Counted from the stretch's first letter, positions 9,759 through 21,460 are shown. The stretch: 64,000 bases of DNA from Coenobita brevimanus (GCA_032717465.1 CM064732.1:27683330-27747329), one strand, 5' to 3'. The notes: generated by a model from the letters alone, not told the origin. Program-made: numbers and translations.

Positions 9759-12753
9759 GGCATAAATGGGTTCTCTTGCATTACAGAGTTGGGCAGAAAA
9801 GGGATGAGAGTCTGCTGCTTGACAGGTGCTACGCGCCCGATGTAGAGGTGGAGGAATGCATGCAGATAGTTCAGAGGAGCAGCAACCATTGAAGTAACGA
9901 TAGAAAAGAGATAAAGATGCAACAGTGCGGTGAAGAGACAGAGGTTGAAGGGAGCCAGTAAGAGGAGGAGAGCTAATGAGACGAAAAGCATTTGACTCCA
10001 CCCTATTGAGACGAGTTGTATGTGGAGAACCTCCCCACACATGCGAGTTGTACTCCACACAGGGGTGGATAAAACCCGTGTATAGAGTCGAAAATTGTGA
10101 AGGGGTAAAAAAAGGAATGGAGTCGGTTTAGCACACCTAATCTCATGGTAGCAGATTTTACAAGAGATGTAATATGATCTTTCCAAGATAAGTCCCAAGT
10201 GAAGAAACCCCAAGCATGTTCAAGGATGAGGCAGGATTAAGCTGAGTATTATTAAACATTAGTGGGTACACCTGTGAAAGATTTTGTTGGGTTGATAGGT
10301 GTAAGAACTGAGCCTTTAATGTATTAAAAACAACAAGATTATTTTTACCCCAGTCAGAGATAGGAGCCAAGTCAGACATTACGTGTGCCATAGCCTCATC
10401 CCTTGTTTGTTGAAGTGACTGCTGAGATGGACGTTGAGGGAACCGAATGGAAAGGTAAAGGGTGGAGTCATCAGCATACGAGTGGATAGGGTTAGATGTA
10501 AACTTAGAAGGTCATTGATGAATAAAAGGAAGAGAGTTGGTGATAGGACAGAGCCCTGAGGAACACCACTGTTGATAGATCTAGGAGAAGAACGATGGCC
10601 GTCTATAACAGTGGCTATAGAACGATGAAAGGAAGAAATAGATGAAGGCACAGGTAGAAAGATAGAAACCGTAAGAGGGCAGTTTGGAAAATAAAGATTT
10701 ATGCCAGACTCGATCAAAAGCCTTTGAGATGTCAAGTGCAATGGCAAAGCTTTCGCCAAAGTCCCGAAAGGAGGATGACCAGGAGTCTGAAAGGTAGGTG
10801 AGAAGATCGCCAGTGGAGCGTCCCTAATGGAACCCATACTGACAATCAGAAAGAAGGTTGTGATAGGAAAGACACTTTAAAATTTTTCTATTAGGAATAG
10901 AGTCGAAAACTTTTGAGATACAGGATGTTAAAGCAATTGGACGATAGTTGGAGGGTTGGGAATGGTCACCCTTCTTTGGGACTAGCTGAATGAGAGCAAA
11001 CTTCCAGCAAGAAGGAAAGGTACAAGTTGATAGACAAAGACGAAAGAGTTTGCCTAGGCAGCGTGTAAGCACAGATGCACAGTTCTTGAGAACAACAGGA
11101 GGGACTCCATCAGGCCCACATACCTTACTAGTATTGAGGCCTGTGATGGCAGAAAATACATCAGCTGAAGAAATTTTAATGTCAGCCATGAGGAAGTCAG
11201 AGGGGGGAAGTGAAGAAGGAACAGCACCGGAATCGTCTAAGGTGGAATTGAAGGAGAAAGTTTGAGTGAAGAGATCTGTTTTATCAGTAGTAGAAATAGC
11301 TACAGAGCCATCAGAGTAGAAAAGAGGAGGAAAGGATGATGAGTTAAAGTTGTTAGAAAGTTTTTGGCAAGGTGCCAGAAGAAGCAGGAAGAATTCGAGT
11401 TGGAGAGTTGAGAGCATTTAATACCGATGAAATTATTTTTAACAGAGCGAAGAACAGACTTAGCACGATTCAGGGCAGAAACATAAGCAAAATGTGATTC
11501 AGGGGTGGGTTGGCTCTGGTACCTTTTATAGGCCCTCTCCTTGTTGCGGACAGCATTAAAACAAGTGTGATTAAACCAAGGCTTTCTTGCATTAGTCAAA
11601 GGATATGAGAAAGGAATGTATGCTTCCATGCCCTAGAGAATAACCTCTGTAATGCACGAGGCACACTCAGACGGCTCCCGGCCATGGAAGCAATAATCAT
11701 TCCAGTGAAAATCAAAGGAGTACCGCCTGAAGGCTTCCCAATCCGAAGCTCCAAAGTGCCACAGATGACATTTCTTTGCAGGGTCCACAGGCCGTACCAG
11801 AGCGATAGGACAGGTTAAGGTGATAAGGTTGTGATCGGAGGAGCCCAATGGAGAGAAAAGATTAATAGTGTAAGCAGAAGGATTAGCTGAAGGGAAGAGG
11901 TCAAGTATGTTGGAGCTCTCTCCAAGGTGGTCAGGGATACGGGTAGGTGCTGTACAAGCTGCTCTAGGTCATGAAGGATAGAAACAATGTAGGCTTGTTC
12001 ACCAGGTGGATCAGTGAAAGGAAAGGAGAGCCAAAAGTGGTGGTGAACATTGAAATCTCCTAGAATGGATATTTCAGAGAAAGGAGAAATGGATAGAATG
12101 TGTTCCATCGTAGAAGAAAGATAGTCGACGAATTTTTGATAGTCAGTAGTATTAGTGGATACGTAAACAGTGCAGATATATTTAGTCAGAGAATGAAAGG
12201 ATAGCCAAAGCCAGAGTGTAGAGAATTCAGAAGAATCGAGTTCAGGAACACGAGAGCAAGATAAGTCGTTTCGTATATATACAAAACAGCCACTTTTGGC
12301 TTTGAAATGAGTATAGAGAAAGTAGGAGGATACAGAAAAGGGTTTGCTGTCAGTTGCCCCAGACAGCTGAGTCTCAGAAAGAAGAAGTGAATCAGACAAT
12401 GGTTCCAGGCAGCTCAAGTCGTCACCGGGAGAAGGGCGGATTGTAGGGACATTTATGGTCCCCCCCCCCCCGGGGACTCCGAGGTCCTGTGTTGGGTAGC
12501 CATAATTTTCTTTTGAATTTTGGAAAAGAAAGTGTAGTGTGTACTGTGAATGTAGTTTAGTGTAGATAGAGTAACTTGTATTGGAGGGCATGCTGGCCTA
12601 CTCTCTGTGTTACTGAGACACTGAAAAAGTTCAGCAAAGGGGGAAGGTCAGGAACTAGTCCTGAGGGCTGATGAAACGGGAGCTCCAGCTCTCCCTGTTA
12701 TCAGCTTTCTATCCACCTCGGGAGTACTGCCCTGCCCGACTGGTTCTACAGTC
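9759..12753 (-). mobile_element. 5' and central part of Jockey/BS-like LINE BS-A
   Basis: Minus-strand LINE copy whose 3' end lies at 6976-7210. Its 5' untranslated region (about 12600-12753) aligns by eye with those at 38184-38420 and 42806-43020, including AGTACTCCCGAGG and GAGAGCTGGAGCTCC. The 5' end near 12753 is placed where similarity to the 38184 copy starts. The coding region follows to the piggyBac junction. Confidence 0.85.
9770..12591 (-). pseudogene. BS-like LINE endonuclease/reverse transcriptase, decayed
   Basis: Encodes an APE-type endonuclease and reverse transcriptase for target-primed insertion. Endonuclease pieces (11815-12591) include LLLSETQLSGA, VRNDLSCSR-like, ISILGDFNVHHHFW (catalytic D and N) and SSDHNLI. 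RT pieces include NTSKVCGPDGVPPVVLKN (about 11130-11180), VPKKGDHSQPSNYRPIALTS (about 10910-10980), NSGVPQGSVLSPTLFLLF (about 10510-10580) and a YADD codon run on minus near 10463-10485. The C-terminal SHVWGG and KAFRL-like motifs follow. At least six frame changes and stops break it. Compared with BS-C, the first part of the endonuclease, before the ETQLS block, is deleted. Confidence 0.85.
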
Positions 12754-12789
12754 TGTGGGGGCATTCACCGTCCACTCACTCGATGCAGT

Positions 12790-13015
12790 GCTGCTTTGGG
12801 TGTCTGCCCTTTCCACATCTCCTTCTTTCCTTCCTTCCTCATCTGTCTTTCTTTATTTCATTCTTTCCTCGTCCTTCTGCCTATGGATGACTTTACACTC
12901 ACTCTTCTGTCTTTCTTTCCTTCATTCTTTCCTTTTCCTTCTACCTATGGGTGACTCTACACTGAGTGACAAGCCAAATGGTTTCCTGTACACCAGGAAA
13001 TCATTTACTATGCTG
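12790..13015. repeat. Pyrimidine-rich region with a ~65-bp tandem duplication
   Basis: A unit containing CTGTCTTTCTTT, CCTATGG and TGACT..ACACT occurs twice, at about 12844-12908 and 12909-12972. No coding signal is supported. Confidence 0.5.
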
Positions 13016-13019
13016 GGTG

Positions 13020-13245
13020 GTAACCATATAACCAAATTATGGTGCTTGGTGGCTTAGTGTGCACTTACGTCGCCCCAATCGGATTGAACCGGTGAAGGTT
13101 TATATCCAAGGGGTGGTTGGGGTTTATTGCTCACGTAATGCCACTCAGGGATGAGTGAGGCTGGTCGCTCTCATCTTAAATGTCAGGACCAACTTGCCCT
13201 ACGCTCCTCATGGGGCAACGTAGGACTGGATGATGGATAGATGGA
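13020..13245. repeat. Possible tRNA-derived SINE
   Basis: The plus strand has TGGCTTAGTGTGC, which resembles a pol III A box. GGTTCAATCC, which resembles a B box, is on the opposite strand, so the arrangement is not a clean tRNA promoter. The segment ends in GGAT/GATG units and an ATT array, as a SINE tail might. I keep it as a low-confidence candidate. Confidence 0.25.
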
Positions 13246-13270
13246 TGGATTATTATTATTATTATTATTA
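13246..13270. repeat. (ATT)n microsatellite
   Basis: Short ATT array between the possible SINE and the next repeat. Confidence 0.85.
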
Positions 13271-13763
13271 CTCGTCCCCGCCCCGGAGGGGCCTCGGGAC
13301 AGGTTTTGTTTTCACTCGGTTTGTCTGTCTGTCTGTCTATTAAAAACTTTACGCAAAAACTACTGGTGTGATTTTGGCTAAAATTACAGGGATGATGAAC
13401 TATGATCTTCTGATCCCCTGAATATGTTTTGGGCCAAGGTCCAGGCTATAGATCCAAAAAATGTAAAAAAAAAAATCGTCTTTTTTCGGTATAACTCCTT
13501 GAGATTCATCATATCGACATGAAACCAAAACCTAAAGATGCATCTTTCAAATGTGCATTATATAACATGCCTAATTACATCGGGGGGGGGGCACCCCCAG
13601 TTATGGATGGGGGGGTCAGTATCAGTTGGGTCGTGCCCAAAATTTCAAATTGGCATAAAATCGTTAATTTCACCCGATTTACACCAAATTTGATATGTGA
13701 CATCTTTTACTAGATATCGTATTGTGTTTATACGTCAGCACAAAAATGACTGCCGGGGACGGG
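13271..13763. repeat. Possible small non-autonomous element with inverted ends
   Basis: CGTCCCCG at 13273-13280 is matched by its reverse complement at 13754-13761, both close to trinucleotide repeats outside. Inside the left end are a G/C hairpin-like segment (CCCCGGAGGGG), TTTTCACTCGGTTTGTCTGTCTG and an unusual text-like region. I remember similar 'cactcggtttgtctgtctg' sequence as a dispersed repeat in marine invertebrates, but cannot name a family. No protein is encoded. The inverted match is short, so this remains a candidate. Confidence 0.3.
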
Positions 13764-14229
13764 TTTGCTGTGCCTTGGCACCGCTTCTTGTTATTATTGT
13801 TATAATGATGATGATGATGATGATGAGAATGGTGATAATGATGATGATGAGGATGAGGAGGAAATAAAAGAAAGAATATGAAGAAGAGAGGAGGAGGAGC
13901 AAAAGATGAGGTTATGAGAAAGATCGGAGGTGGAGTCAGTGGAAGGGTTAAGGAGAACATAACATGGGAGAAGGAGGATGGACTGATTGATGGATGTTCG
14001 TGGGCAGTGATGGACACGAAAACTAAGAATAGATTTAAAAGTTGTAATGCTGGGAGGCGCACGTAAGACTGGTAAGAGTGTTTGGGGACATATATAGAAA
14101 ATTAAAATATCAAGTGTGTGTGCAGAAGAGGGTACGATTGCTTAGGAAGAAGGAGTAAGAACCCTTGATCGTTGCGGAGGAAAAAATCTCCGTGCGTCCC
14201 CTGAGGGACACATTTGCAGCCGGCCATCA
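13764..14229. other. Trinucleotide-like and purine-rich DNA, no gene
   Basis: ATG/GAT repeats at about 13803-13860, then GA-rich sequence. Nothing else is recognisable. Confidence 0.5.
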
Positions 14230-14329
14230 ATGCCTCAGTGGGTAGGATGGCCGGTGGACTGTATCTTCTTCGCGATGTTTCATGAGTACTGTCATAATCT
14301 CCTTCACTCATCCCACCAGCGCCAAGTTC

Positions 14330-15530
14330 ATACCACCATCCACACCACACATGTTCCTTCATCACACCTCCACCTGCATCACACCTGCCCGACACTTGCA
14401 CTTCCACCCACATCATACCTGCCCCATCCTCACTCCTCCGCTCTCACCACACCTGCCCTAAACTTACACTTCCTCCCACACCACAAGTGCCTCACCCTCA
14501 CACTTCATCCCCATACCTTGCCTAAGCAACCCTAACATCTCCACGCACCCCACACCTGAGATACCCAAACAACTCCCACCCACACCACACGTGCCACACC
14601 CTTACACCTCCACCCAAACCACACCTACCTTGCCCTCACACTTCCACCAACACTACACTTTCCCCACCCTCACACCTCCACCCACCCCACACTTTCCCAC
14701 TCTCACACCTCCACCCACACCACACCTGTCTCACTCTCACACGTCCACACACCACACCTGAAGCACCCTCACACGTCCACCCGCTCCATTCATGAGGCAC
14801 CCCTAACACCTCCATCCACACCACACCTGACTCACTCTCACACTTCTACCCATACCACACCTGAAGCACCCTAAGGGATCCATCCAAGCCTTACCTGAAG
14901 CACCCTAACACATCCACGTAAACCACACCTGAAGCACCTTAGCACATCCACCTATATTGCACCTGATGCACTCTCACAAATCCACATATGCCACGCCTGA
15001 AACACCATAACCCCTCTACCCACACCACACCTAAGGCACCATAACATCTTCACCCATATGACACCTGAGGCTCCATAACACCACCGACACCACAACTGAG
15101 TACTTTAACACATCCACCCACACCATACCTGATGCACCCTAACACCTGCACTTACACCTCACCTAAGACACCCTAACATCTCCCACACCATACCTGAAGC
15201 ACCCTAACACCTGCACCTTCCCCACACCTAAGGCACCCTAACATCTCCCACACCATACCTGAAGCACCCTAACACCTGCACCTACCCCACACCTAAGGCA
15301 CCCTAACATCTCCCACACCATACCTGAAGCACCCTAACACCTGCACCTACCCCACACCTGAATCTCCCTAACACCTCCGCGTACACCACACATGAGGCAT
15401 CCTAACACCTCCACCCACACCACACCTGAGGCATCATAACACCTCCACTCATACCACACCTGAGGCATCATAACACCTCCACCCACACCACATCTGAGGC
15501 ATCGTAATACCTCCACTCACACCACATCCA
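14330..15530. repeat. Minisatellite, ~32-bp unit with 65-bp higher-order repeat
   Basis: A CA-rich unit with words such as CACCTGAAGCACCCTAACAC recurs at roughly 31-33 bp spacing. Between about 15180 and 15375 two unit types alternate, one with ACCTGAAGCACC and one with ACCTAAGGCACC, making a 65-bp dimer present about three times. The 5' part is more diverged. No coding function is inferred. Confidence 0.85.
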
Positions 15531-16447
15531 TGACATCTGGGATCGTATTCTTGTCAGCTCAGGAGACTCCCCATCACTATTTCCTTACCTTTATATTCAT
15601 ATGACTCATTGACATGCCTATGTATGTTATTCACACAATCTGTGTCGATGCAATAAAACTCCTTAACTATATACAGGACATTAATGAGTAGTAGTAATTA
15701 TACAAGCTACATCGCTGAGACAAAGGTGCAAGAATTCTAAACCAATGATAATACTATTCCTGTTCACAGTAGCTAATGACCGTTTGCTTCAGTTTTCTTA
15801 GCGTCATTTGCGTATGGTCGTTTGACTGCTTGTTTATACATACTGTATATCTTGAGCCATCAAGCAGTTGACAGCTATACAAGAATGAATACTCAAATGA
15901 AAAATACAACAGAAGGGCACTGGCCACTTCAGCCGGGAGTTCCTAGAGATATTATATTGTGGTCCATGTTGATGAATTGTATGTGTTGTGTTCGTGTTTT
16001 ACATGAGGTGAGTAAGTGTGCTGTGTGGGGGCTGCATTGCAGTGTGTGCATAGTGGATTGTTTGTGAGTTATACTGTATTTTGTATCGACACTGTAGCAG
16101 CGAAGGGTATTGGCCACGTCTCAGTCTGGTTCAGTACACTCGTCTCTCCTTGGGGTTGTTTCTGGGGCATGGGTGTCTTACATTGTTCTGTGAAGGGTGG
16201 GACGGTTGATGGTTTTGTATGGTGGTGGTGGCAATATATTTATGAATGTGTTTGTGAAGTGTTCTGTTGGATGGAGAAGGAAGTATGTTGCAGTAACAAT
16301 TCAGTTAAGATGGTTAAGTCGCTAAAATATCGAAAATTATTCAGTTATTCGGCATCTGTATCAATTTTTTGCGTTTCCAATATAAACTGCCGAAAAATTG
16401 TCTACAGATGCATAATCACTGGTCGCTTCTGTTGCAATTTCGTTGGC

Positions 16448-16449
<2 letters not shown>
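15531..16449. other. No recognisable gene
   Basis: AT-rich unique-looking DNA. A consensus-like splice donor (GAG followed by GTGAGT) at about 16005-16015 follows a short open stretch, but there is no protein similarity or other exon to support a gene. Confidence 0.4.

Positions 16450-16483
<34 letters not shown>
16450..16483. repeat. (TC)n microsatellite
   Basis: Pure TC array. Confidence 0.95.
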
Positions 16484-16488
<5 letters not shown>

Positions 16489-17269
16489 TAATTTCTTCCT
16501 CAGCCATCAATTTTCCCCTCATACACTTTATTATCCTTTTGTATGTGATTATTGCAAACTATATCGTAATTAAAGTGATATAAATAACATACAAAAAAAG
16601 CTGTAAGGTGCAATATGCAAGCTATACGTCAAAGTTAGAAGTGGTACGAAATCTGCTAGGCCAGTCTGAATACAGCATTTTCATCAAACACCAGAGAGAG
16701 GGCCTAGACTAGCAATGAGCATCGAGTTTCTGCATGCCAGAATATTCCTTTTCTTCAGTTTTTGTTCGACCTAAGCATTTTTCTACCTATTGACTGATGA
16801 GAAAACTTAGAGATATCAGAAGCCTCATAAGTTTATACTTGTCAATGCCTTATTAGGAACTTAATAGAGTTGTTGCCTATAATTTTTTCCTACTCTGATT
16901 TTACACGTAGCTGGATGCACTGAGGTTTAGTTAGGTCTTGATTAAGATATCATTTAAGAGATCAGTATTTTTTTTCCGGCAGCTAATCACAACTACCATC
17001 TACAGACGTCTCAACACTGTTGCCACAGATCCTATCATAAATCTTATCTCCTTAGGTACCTCGATGCCCTTACCAGATTATTTGAAGGCTTCTGATTAGT
17101 GAAAAGTTATGCGATATTTGAGGTATGACTTTTAGGATAAATTACAGGTAAATAATCACTCAGTAAATACAGTTAAGAGAACAAACGCCAGACATGTGAT
17201 GCCATGCGTAACAATCCTTGTCCAACAGCAGTTGTTTTGTTGCTGTTAAATACTGAAACGGGACGGTCA
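16484..17269. other. No recognisable feature
   Basis: I see nothing beyond short A/T runs in this stretch. Confidence 0.5.
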
Positions 17270-17815
17270 TTTAGTGTCAGTATGGTATACAATTAAAGTT
17301 CAAGGTAATTGCGCAAACGTTTTCAGGTTATGCTCTCTGAAAATCTGTGATCTTGCTTTTGACCTTCCAAGGTCACTCAAAGTCAAAGGTCATGGTGCGA
17401 CTTCCTTTTTTTTTTTTTTTTTCGTTTTTAAAAACAGTGAATATCTATCTTCAACGTGTTTCGAGTTATAGCCCCCTGAATATCCGTGACCTTGAGTTTG
17501 ACCATTCAAGGTCACTCAAAGTGAAAGGCCTTGGTGCAAAATGAAAGCCCATATTATGAGGTTCTATATGTTCATAATAGTAAATATCTCTATCTTAAAC
17601 TGGTTTCAAGTTATAGCCCTCTGAAATTCCGTAACCTTGATTTTGACCTTTCATGGTCAGTCAATTACCTCCAAAATTTCATCAATTTCTTTTGGGACCA
17701 GTTCTCACATGTCCTGGAAGTTTCATGCAATTTCATTTAACCTGTTATCCGTAATTTTGCTAACCAAAAACAGACAGACAAACAAAGAATCATCATCCGG
17801 ACCTCCTTTCCCTCC
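17270..17815. repeat. ~145-bp tandem repeat rich in AGGTCA half-sites
   Basis: Three diverged units carry a block of the form TTGACC..AAGGTCA..CAAAGTCAAAGGTCATGG, starting at about 17360, 17497 and 17645 and preceded by TATAGCCCTCTGAA-like text. Unit 1 has TGACCT-4 nt-AGGTCA at 17360-17375 and AAGTCA-A-AGGTCA at 17380-17392. Unit 3 is partial. A CAGACAGACAAACAAAG tail follows at about 17771-17787. It looks like a dispersed non-coding repeat; the receptor-site resemblance is an observation only. Confidence 0.65.
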
Positions 17816-18049
17816 CTAGGGCAGAGTGAGGAGTAGCAACGTCCAGACAGCCTAAGTTTGCCCAGTCCAATGGGTCACGCTTCCATGCACTCATCATTGA
17901 AGTCCCCGGAATCCTGGCTCTATCTGATACGCCAATAACATTCACCACATTCTGTACCTTCACAAAAACGTACCCGATAGAGTAAATCCGGATGCTGTCA
18001 CGTTCAAAAGGGGTGCCAAATCACTGATCATGCACTTCTTCTCACTACC

Positions 18050-18309
18050 TTCATCCAGCCAGCTCGATCTCTTGTCAGTTCCCTAGCCTCACCGACTTCT
18101 GCACCTCTCTTCCTCACACAATCATCCACCATATCCTTGCACCTTCTCTTTGGCCTACCTTGCCTCCTTCCTCCTTTAAAAATGCTCAGCTATACATTTT
18201 TCACCACTCTATTGTTATCCATTCTTTCCACATGACCATGCTATCTCAGTAGGTTACACTTTCTTCGATAAAGATGTCCACAGACTTCCTCACTCCACAT
18301 CTTTCACGA

Positions 18310-18353
<44 letters not shown>

Positions 18354-18537
18354 GGTTGAACAACCATGGGGACATCACACAACCATGTCGTACGCCCACA
18401 TCGATCGTGAACCATTCTCCTATATGCCCATTTACCTTTACACATGCTTCACTACTATCAAAAAAGAAACACTTGACAGCACGTAGCAGCTTACTATCTA
18501 CACCGAACATGCGCTAACCCTTCCACAATCCTTCCAC
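18050..18537 (-). mobile_element. RTE-like LINE remnant (RTE-E) split by (AT)n
   Basis: Minus-strand reading gives an RT block at 18358-18537 with KLLRAV, a glycine-containing VGVRHGCVMSPWLFNLYI block, then an AT array, then a C-terminal part at about 18050-18310 with HGHVERM-like, GRPKRR-like and RDRAGWMK-like segments. The segment holding the catalytic FADD box is missing and an (AT)n array stands in its place, so this is an internally deleted dead copy. It is more diverged from RTE-D than RTE-B and RTE-C are. Confidence 0.7.
18312..18352. repeat. (AT)n microsatellite inside RTE-E
   Basis: Pure AT array located exactly where the central part of the RT domain has been lost. Confidence 0.95.
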
Positions 18538-19000
18538 AAACAATGCAACTCGACCAAAAACAATACCTCGCTGGACTCCGTCTGAGTGAGGTAAATAAAT
18601 CAACCCCGTCATCAAGAGTTTGTCATTTTTCCATTTTCTTGCTTCTCTCATACGATATTATGTAGCTTAGGGGAGACTCACCAACTTGGCAGAGTTATAA
18701 TCTGATTTATCTTTCACTAACCCTTTCACTATTAGAGGTCGTGTGAATAGAGACTACTGTATATCTGTTAGCAGCATGGACAGAATTACAGAGGCATCTT
18801 CGAACTGAAGGAGTTAACACCACTAGCGACTCAAAATCCTTTATATTATGTTGCCATTTCTTAAGTCCCTCCATTACGAGAAATAAACTAAATCACTTGG
18901 TGGCTGCCGCAGGGAAAAAATGGCGTCATTGTACTGAAGAAGTTCAAAGCAAGAAACAAATAAATACAGTGAAAATCCCAAGAGACAGGAGAAAGAGAAG
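18538..19000. other. No gene; one GACGTC-minisatellite-like unit
   Basis: Unique-looking DNA. Around 18907-18936 a segment reading AAAAATGGCGTCATTGTACT plus GAAGAAGTT resembles one unit of the minisatellite at 29870-30280. Confidence 0.4.
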
Positions 19001-19003
19001 ACC

Positions 19004-19110
19004 GTAAAAAAAAAAAAAAAAAAAAAAAAGCAGAATCAGAAGAATATTGGGCAACACAAAACGAATTAAGTTGGAACTGAAAAAAAAAAAATGACGTATG
19101 CTTGTGTGCG

Positions 19111-19195
<85 letters not shown>
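19004..19195. repeat. Poly-A, (GT)n and (GA)n compound repeat
   Basis: A run of more than 20 A at about 19006-19029 precedes (GT)n at about 19117-19176 and (GA)n at about 19177-19194. Confidence 0.95.
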
Positions 19196-20700
19196 CTGAA
19201 ATGGGAGAAAACAATCCAATAAAAAAGGAAATGGCAAAGTGAGAGAAAAATAATGAGTAGGCAGCAGTCATTAATTTATAAGCGAACAAAGGGAAATGTC
19301 ACGGGGTGCCATGAGAAAGAGTAGAGGGTGATGTCATATTTGCCTGATGAGTCCTGACAGCGAGGGAGGGAAGGAAGGGGAGGGAAAGGGTTGAAATGAG
19401 GGAGGGGAGAGCATGAATAGGCCATGAGGGAGATGAAGGTGAGGAAGATGGAAACACTGAGGAAATGGAAAAGCAAGACGTAAGATGAGGGAGAAGAGGA
19501 GAAATAGGGAAAAAAAAGAAAATAAACAGAGAGGGAGGAAATAGTATAGAGACAAAAGAAAGTACGGGGAAATAGAGAGAAATGGAGGAAAAAAGGAAAT
19601 TAAAATAAACGGTGAGAGGGGAAGAGAGAGGCAAACGAAAAAAATGGGGAATGGAAGAGAAGATGAAGAAACACATTGGGAAGGATGAACAGAGAAATAA
19701 ATGTGAAGAAGGGAAATGAGGAGAGGGAAGAGAAACAGAAAAGGTGAAAACTTTGATACAATGCAGAAGGAGATAGGAACATGAGAAAAGGGATAGCTAC
19801 AAAAGGAGCGGGGCTAAGGAGTGGCAAGAGGACGGGAGAAAACTGAAAGACAGAAGTAGGGAAAATGGAAAAGGGGAAGGAGAGACAAGGGGAAGAGAAG
19901 TGAGGAAAATGGATAGAGGATGAGGAGAAGGGAGGTACTATAAGAGAAGGGGAAGAGGGGAAGAGAAGAGATAAATGAGGACAAATATGGGAAATGTAGG
20001 GGCAAGAGGAAGGAGCAGTATGGGAGGGGAGAGGGTGGGAGAGAGATGATGAGAAGGTACAGAAGGAAAGGAAAATGGAGAGCCATGGAGAGGAGAGGAA
20101 GCGGGGAAAAAATGAAGTGATAAGAGGGGGGGAGGAATAGAGGGTTTAGGAAGGGAGGTGGGTATGAAAGCAGGAGAGGGATAAGTGGAAGACATATAGC
20201 GGGGACCATTAGAGAGGCAGGGGGAAGAGTGGGAATAGAGAGGAGATCAGGGGAGAGAGAAGAAAAGAGGTACAGGGAAAAAGAAGTGATTAGAATGATG
20301 CGGCAGGAAGGAGCGAAGGTGAATGGAGGCACGCAGATATACTGAGAAAGTATAATGGAGGGGAAAAGAGAAGAAGGGGAGGAGGAGAGAGAGGATGAAA
20401 AGACAAACGGGAGGAGAAGGGAAGAAACAGGACAGGGAATAAAGAAAATGAAGTTCAGAGGAGACCAAGAGGAAAGGAATGGGAGAACGGGAAGGGGATT
20501 TATGAGGAAAAGAGGAAAAAAGAGCAAGTACAAATAAGGTGAAAGTGTACTGGGAGGGAGAAATGAGAAAGGGAAAAAATAGAATACATAGGGTATCCAG
20601 AAGCGACGGGGAAAAGGACGAAGGAAGAAACAAAGCGGAGGAGAGAAGACAGCGGGAGAGGAAAAATGACGGACGAAGGACAGGAAAGCAAGAATGAGAA
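19196..20700 (+). repeat. 1.5-kb purine-rich tract
   Basis: The plus strand is almost entirely A and G, without a fixed unit. The 321-codon minus-strand frame here (leucine, serine, proline, phenylalanine) is what a pyrimidine-rich strand gives by composition; I do not call it a gene. Confidence 0.8.
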
Positions 20701-21020
20701 AGTAATCGCATATAGGGAATTCATGAGGTTGTGAAGCCCCTTCATTACCAATGAGTTCCCTTAAAATTAATAAAACCATTTAGGGGAAGCAATAAACAAG
20801 ATAAATGTATTAATCGTATAGTGACTAGTAAAGAATGATGAATTCACCTTATTTTTTTTAATAAATCAATGATTTTGCTAAAGAGACATATATTCTTTTT
20901 CTCAGTCTTGGACTTTTTCCTCTCTACAATAACCCTTGCCGAGCTGCAGACATCATATGAGGCACAATAAAATGCTACCCGAGCCAAGCTGCAAGTCTCA
21001 TATGATATACAATTTGCTAT
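20701..21020. other. No recognisable feature
   Basis: AT-rich sequence. CCGAGC(C/T)(A/G)AGCTGCA-like text repeated near 20938 and 20980 gives a short direct repeat of about 45 bp spacing. Confidence 0.4.
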
Positions 21021-21428
21021 TCTATCTATCCATTGCCAGACGCCTAAATCCCGAAAGCGCTGGCCTTAAATAAATCGCCTCCTTGTTGCCCTGTCCCCAG
21101 CCATTTCCCTGCCCTTCCCCCAGGTCATACACAACCTCTCTCATATACCTCTCCATTTCATCCATCAATCTCATCATCGGTCTCAAATTCCCTCTCCTCC
21201 CCTCCACCTCATTCATATACACTCTCTCGATAGTCTCTCGCTCTCCAACCTCTCCACATGGCCAAACCACCTCAGTCTACTTCTCCTAACGCATGCTACC
21301 ATATCCACATCCACACTCCTCACAATACTCCTCACTTCTTTATTTGTCAGTCTGTCTCTCTAGGTAACTTCACGTGCTCCTTTCAAAATACTTATTTCCA
21401 TAGCTCTCATTCTTGACTTGTGTCTTTT
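21021..21428 (-). mobile_element. 3' part of RTE-like LINE RTE-C
   Basis: Starts with the same 3' tail as RTE-D (ATTGCCAGACGCC read on plus, preceded by CTAT units) and covers the C-terminal coding region on minus, with degraded RWFGHVERM (here WPCGEVG) and LRGA-like blocks. It stops abruptly at 21428, where BS-B begins on the opposite strand. The 5' part of the same element resumes at 23210. Confidence 0.75.
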
Positions 21429-21460
21429 CGCTCAGACTATCTCCTCCAATTCCACCTTAG

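Noticed and set aside
15955..16060. Possible host exon ending at a GAG|GTGAGT donor
   Set aside because: No protein similarity, no partner exon and only about 14 codons after the ATG; a donor consensus alone is too weak.
19814..20779. 321-codon minus-strand open frame
   Set aside because: It lies in a purine/pyrimidine-biased tract; the leucine/serine/proline/phenylalanine content follows from composition, several overlapping frames are equally open, and no domain is visible.
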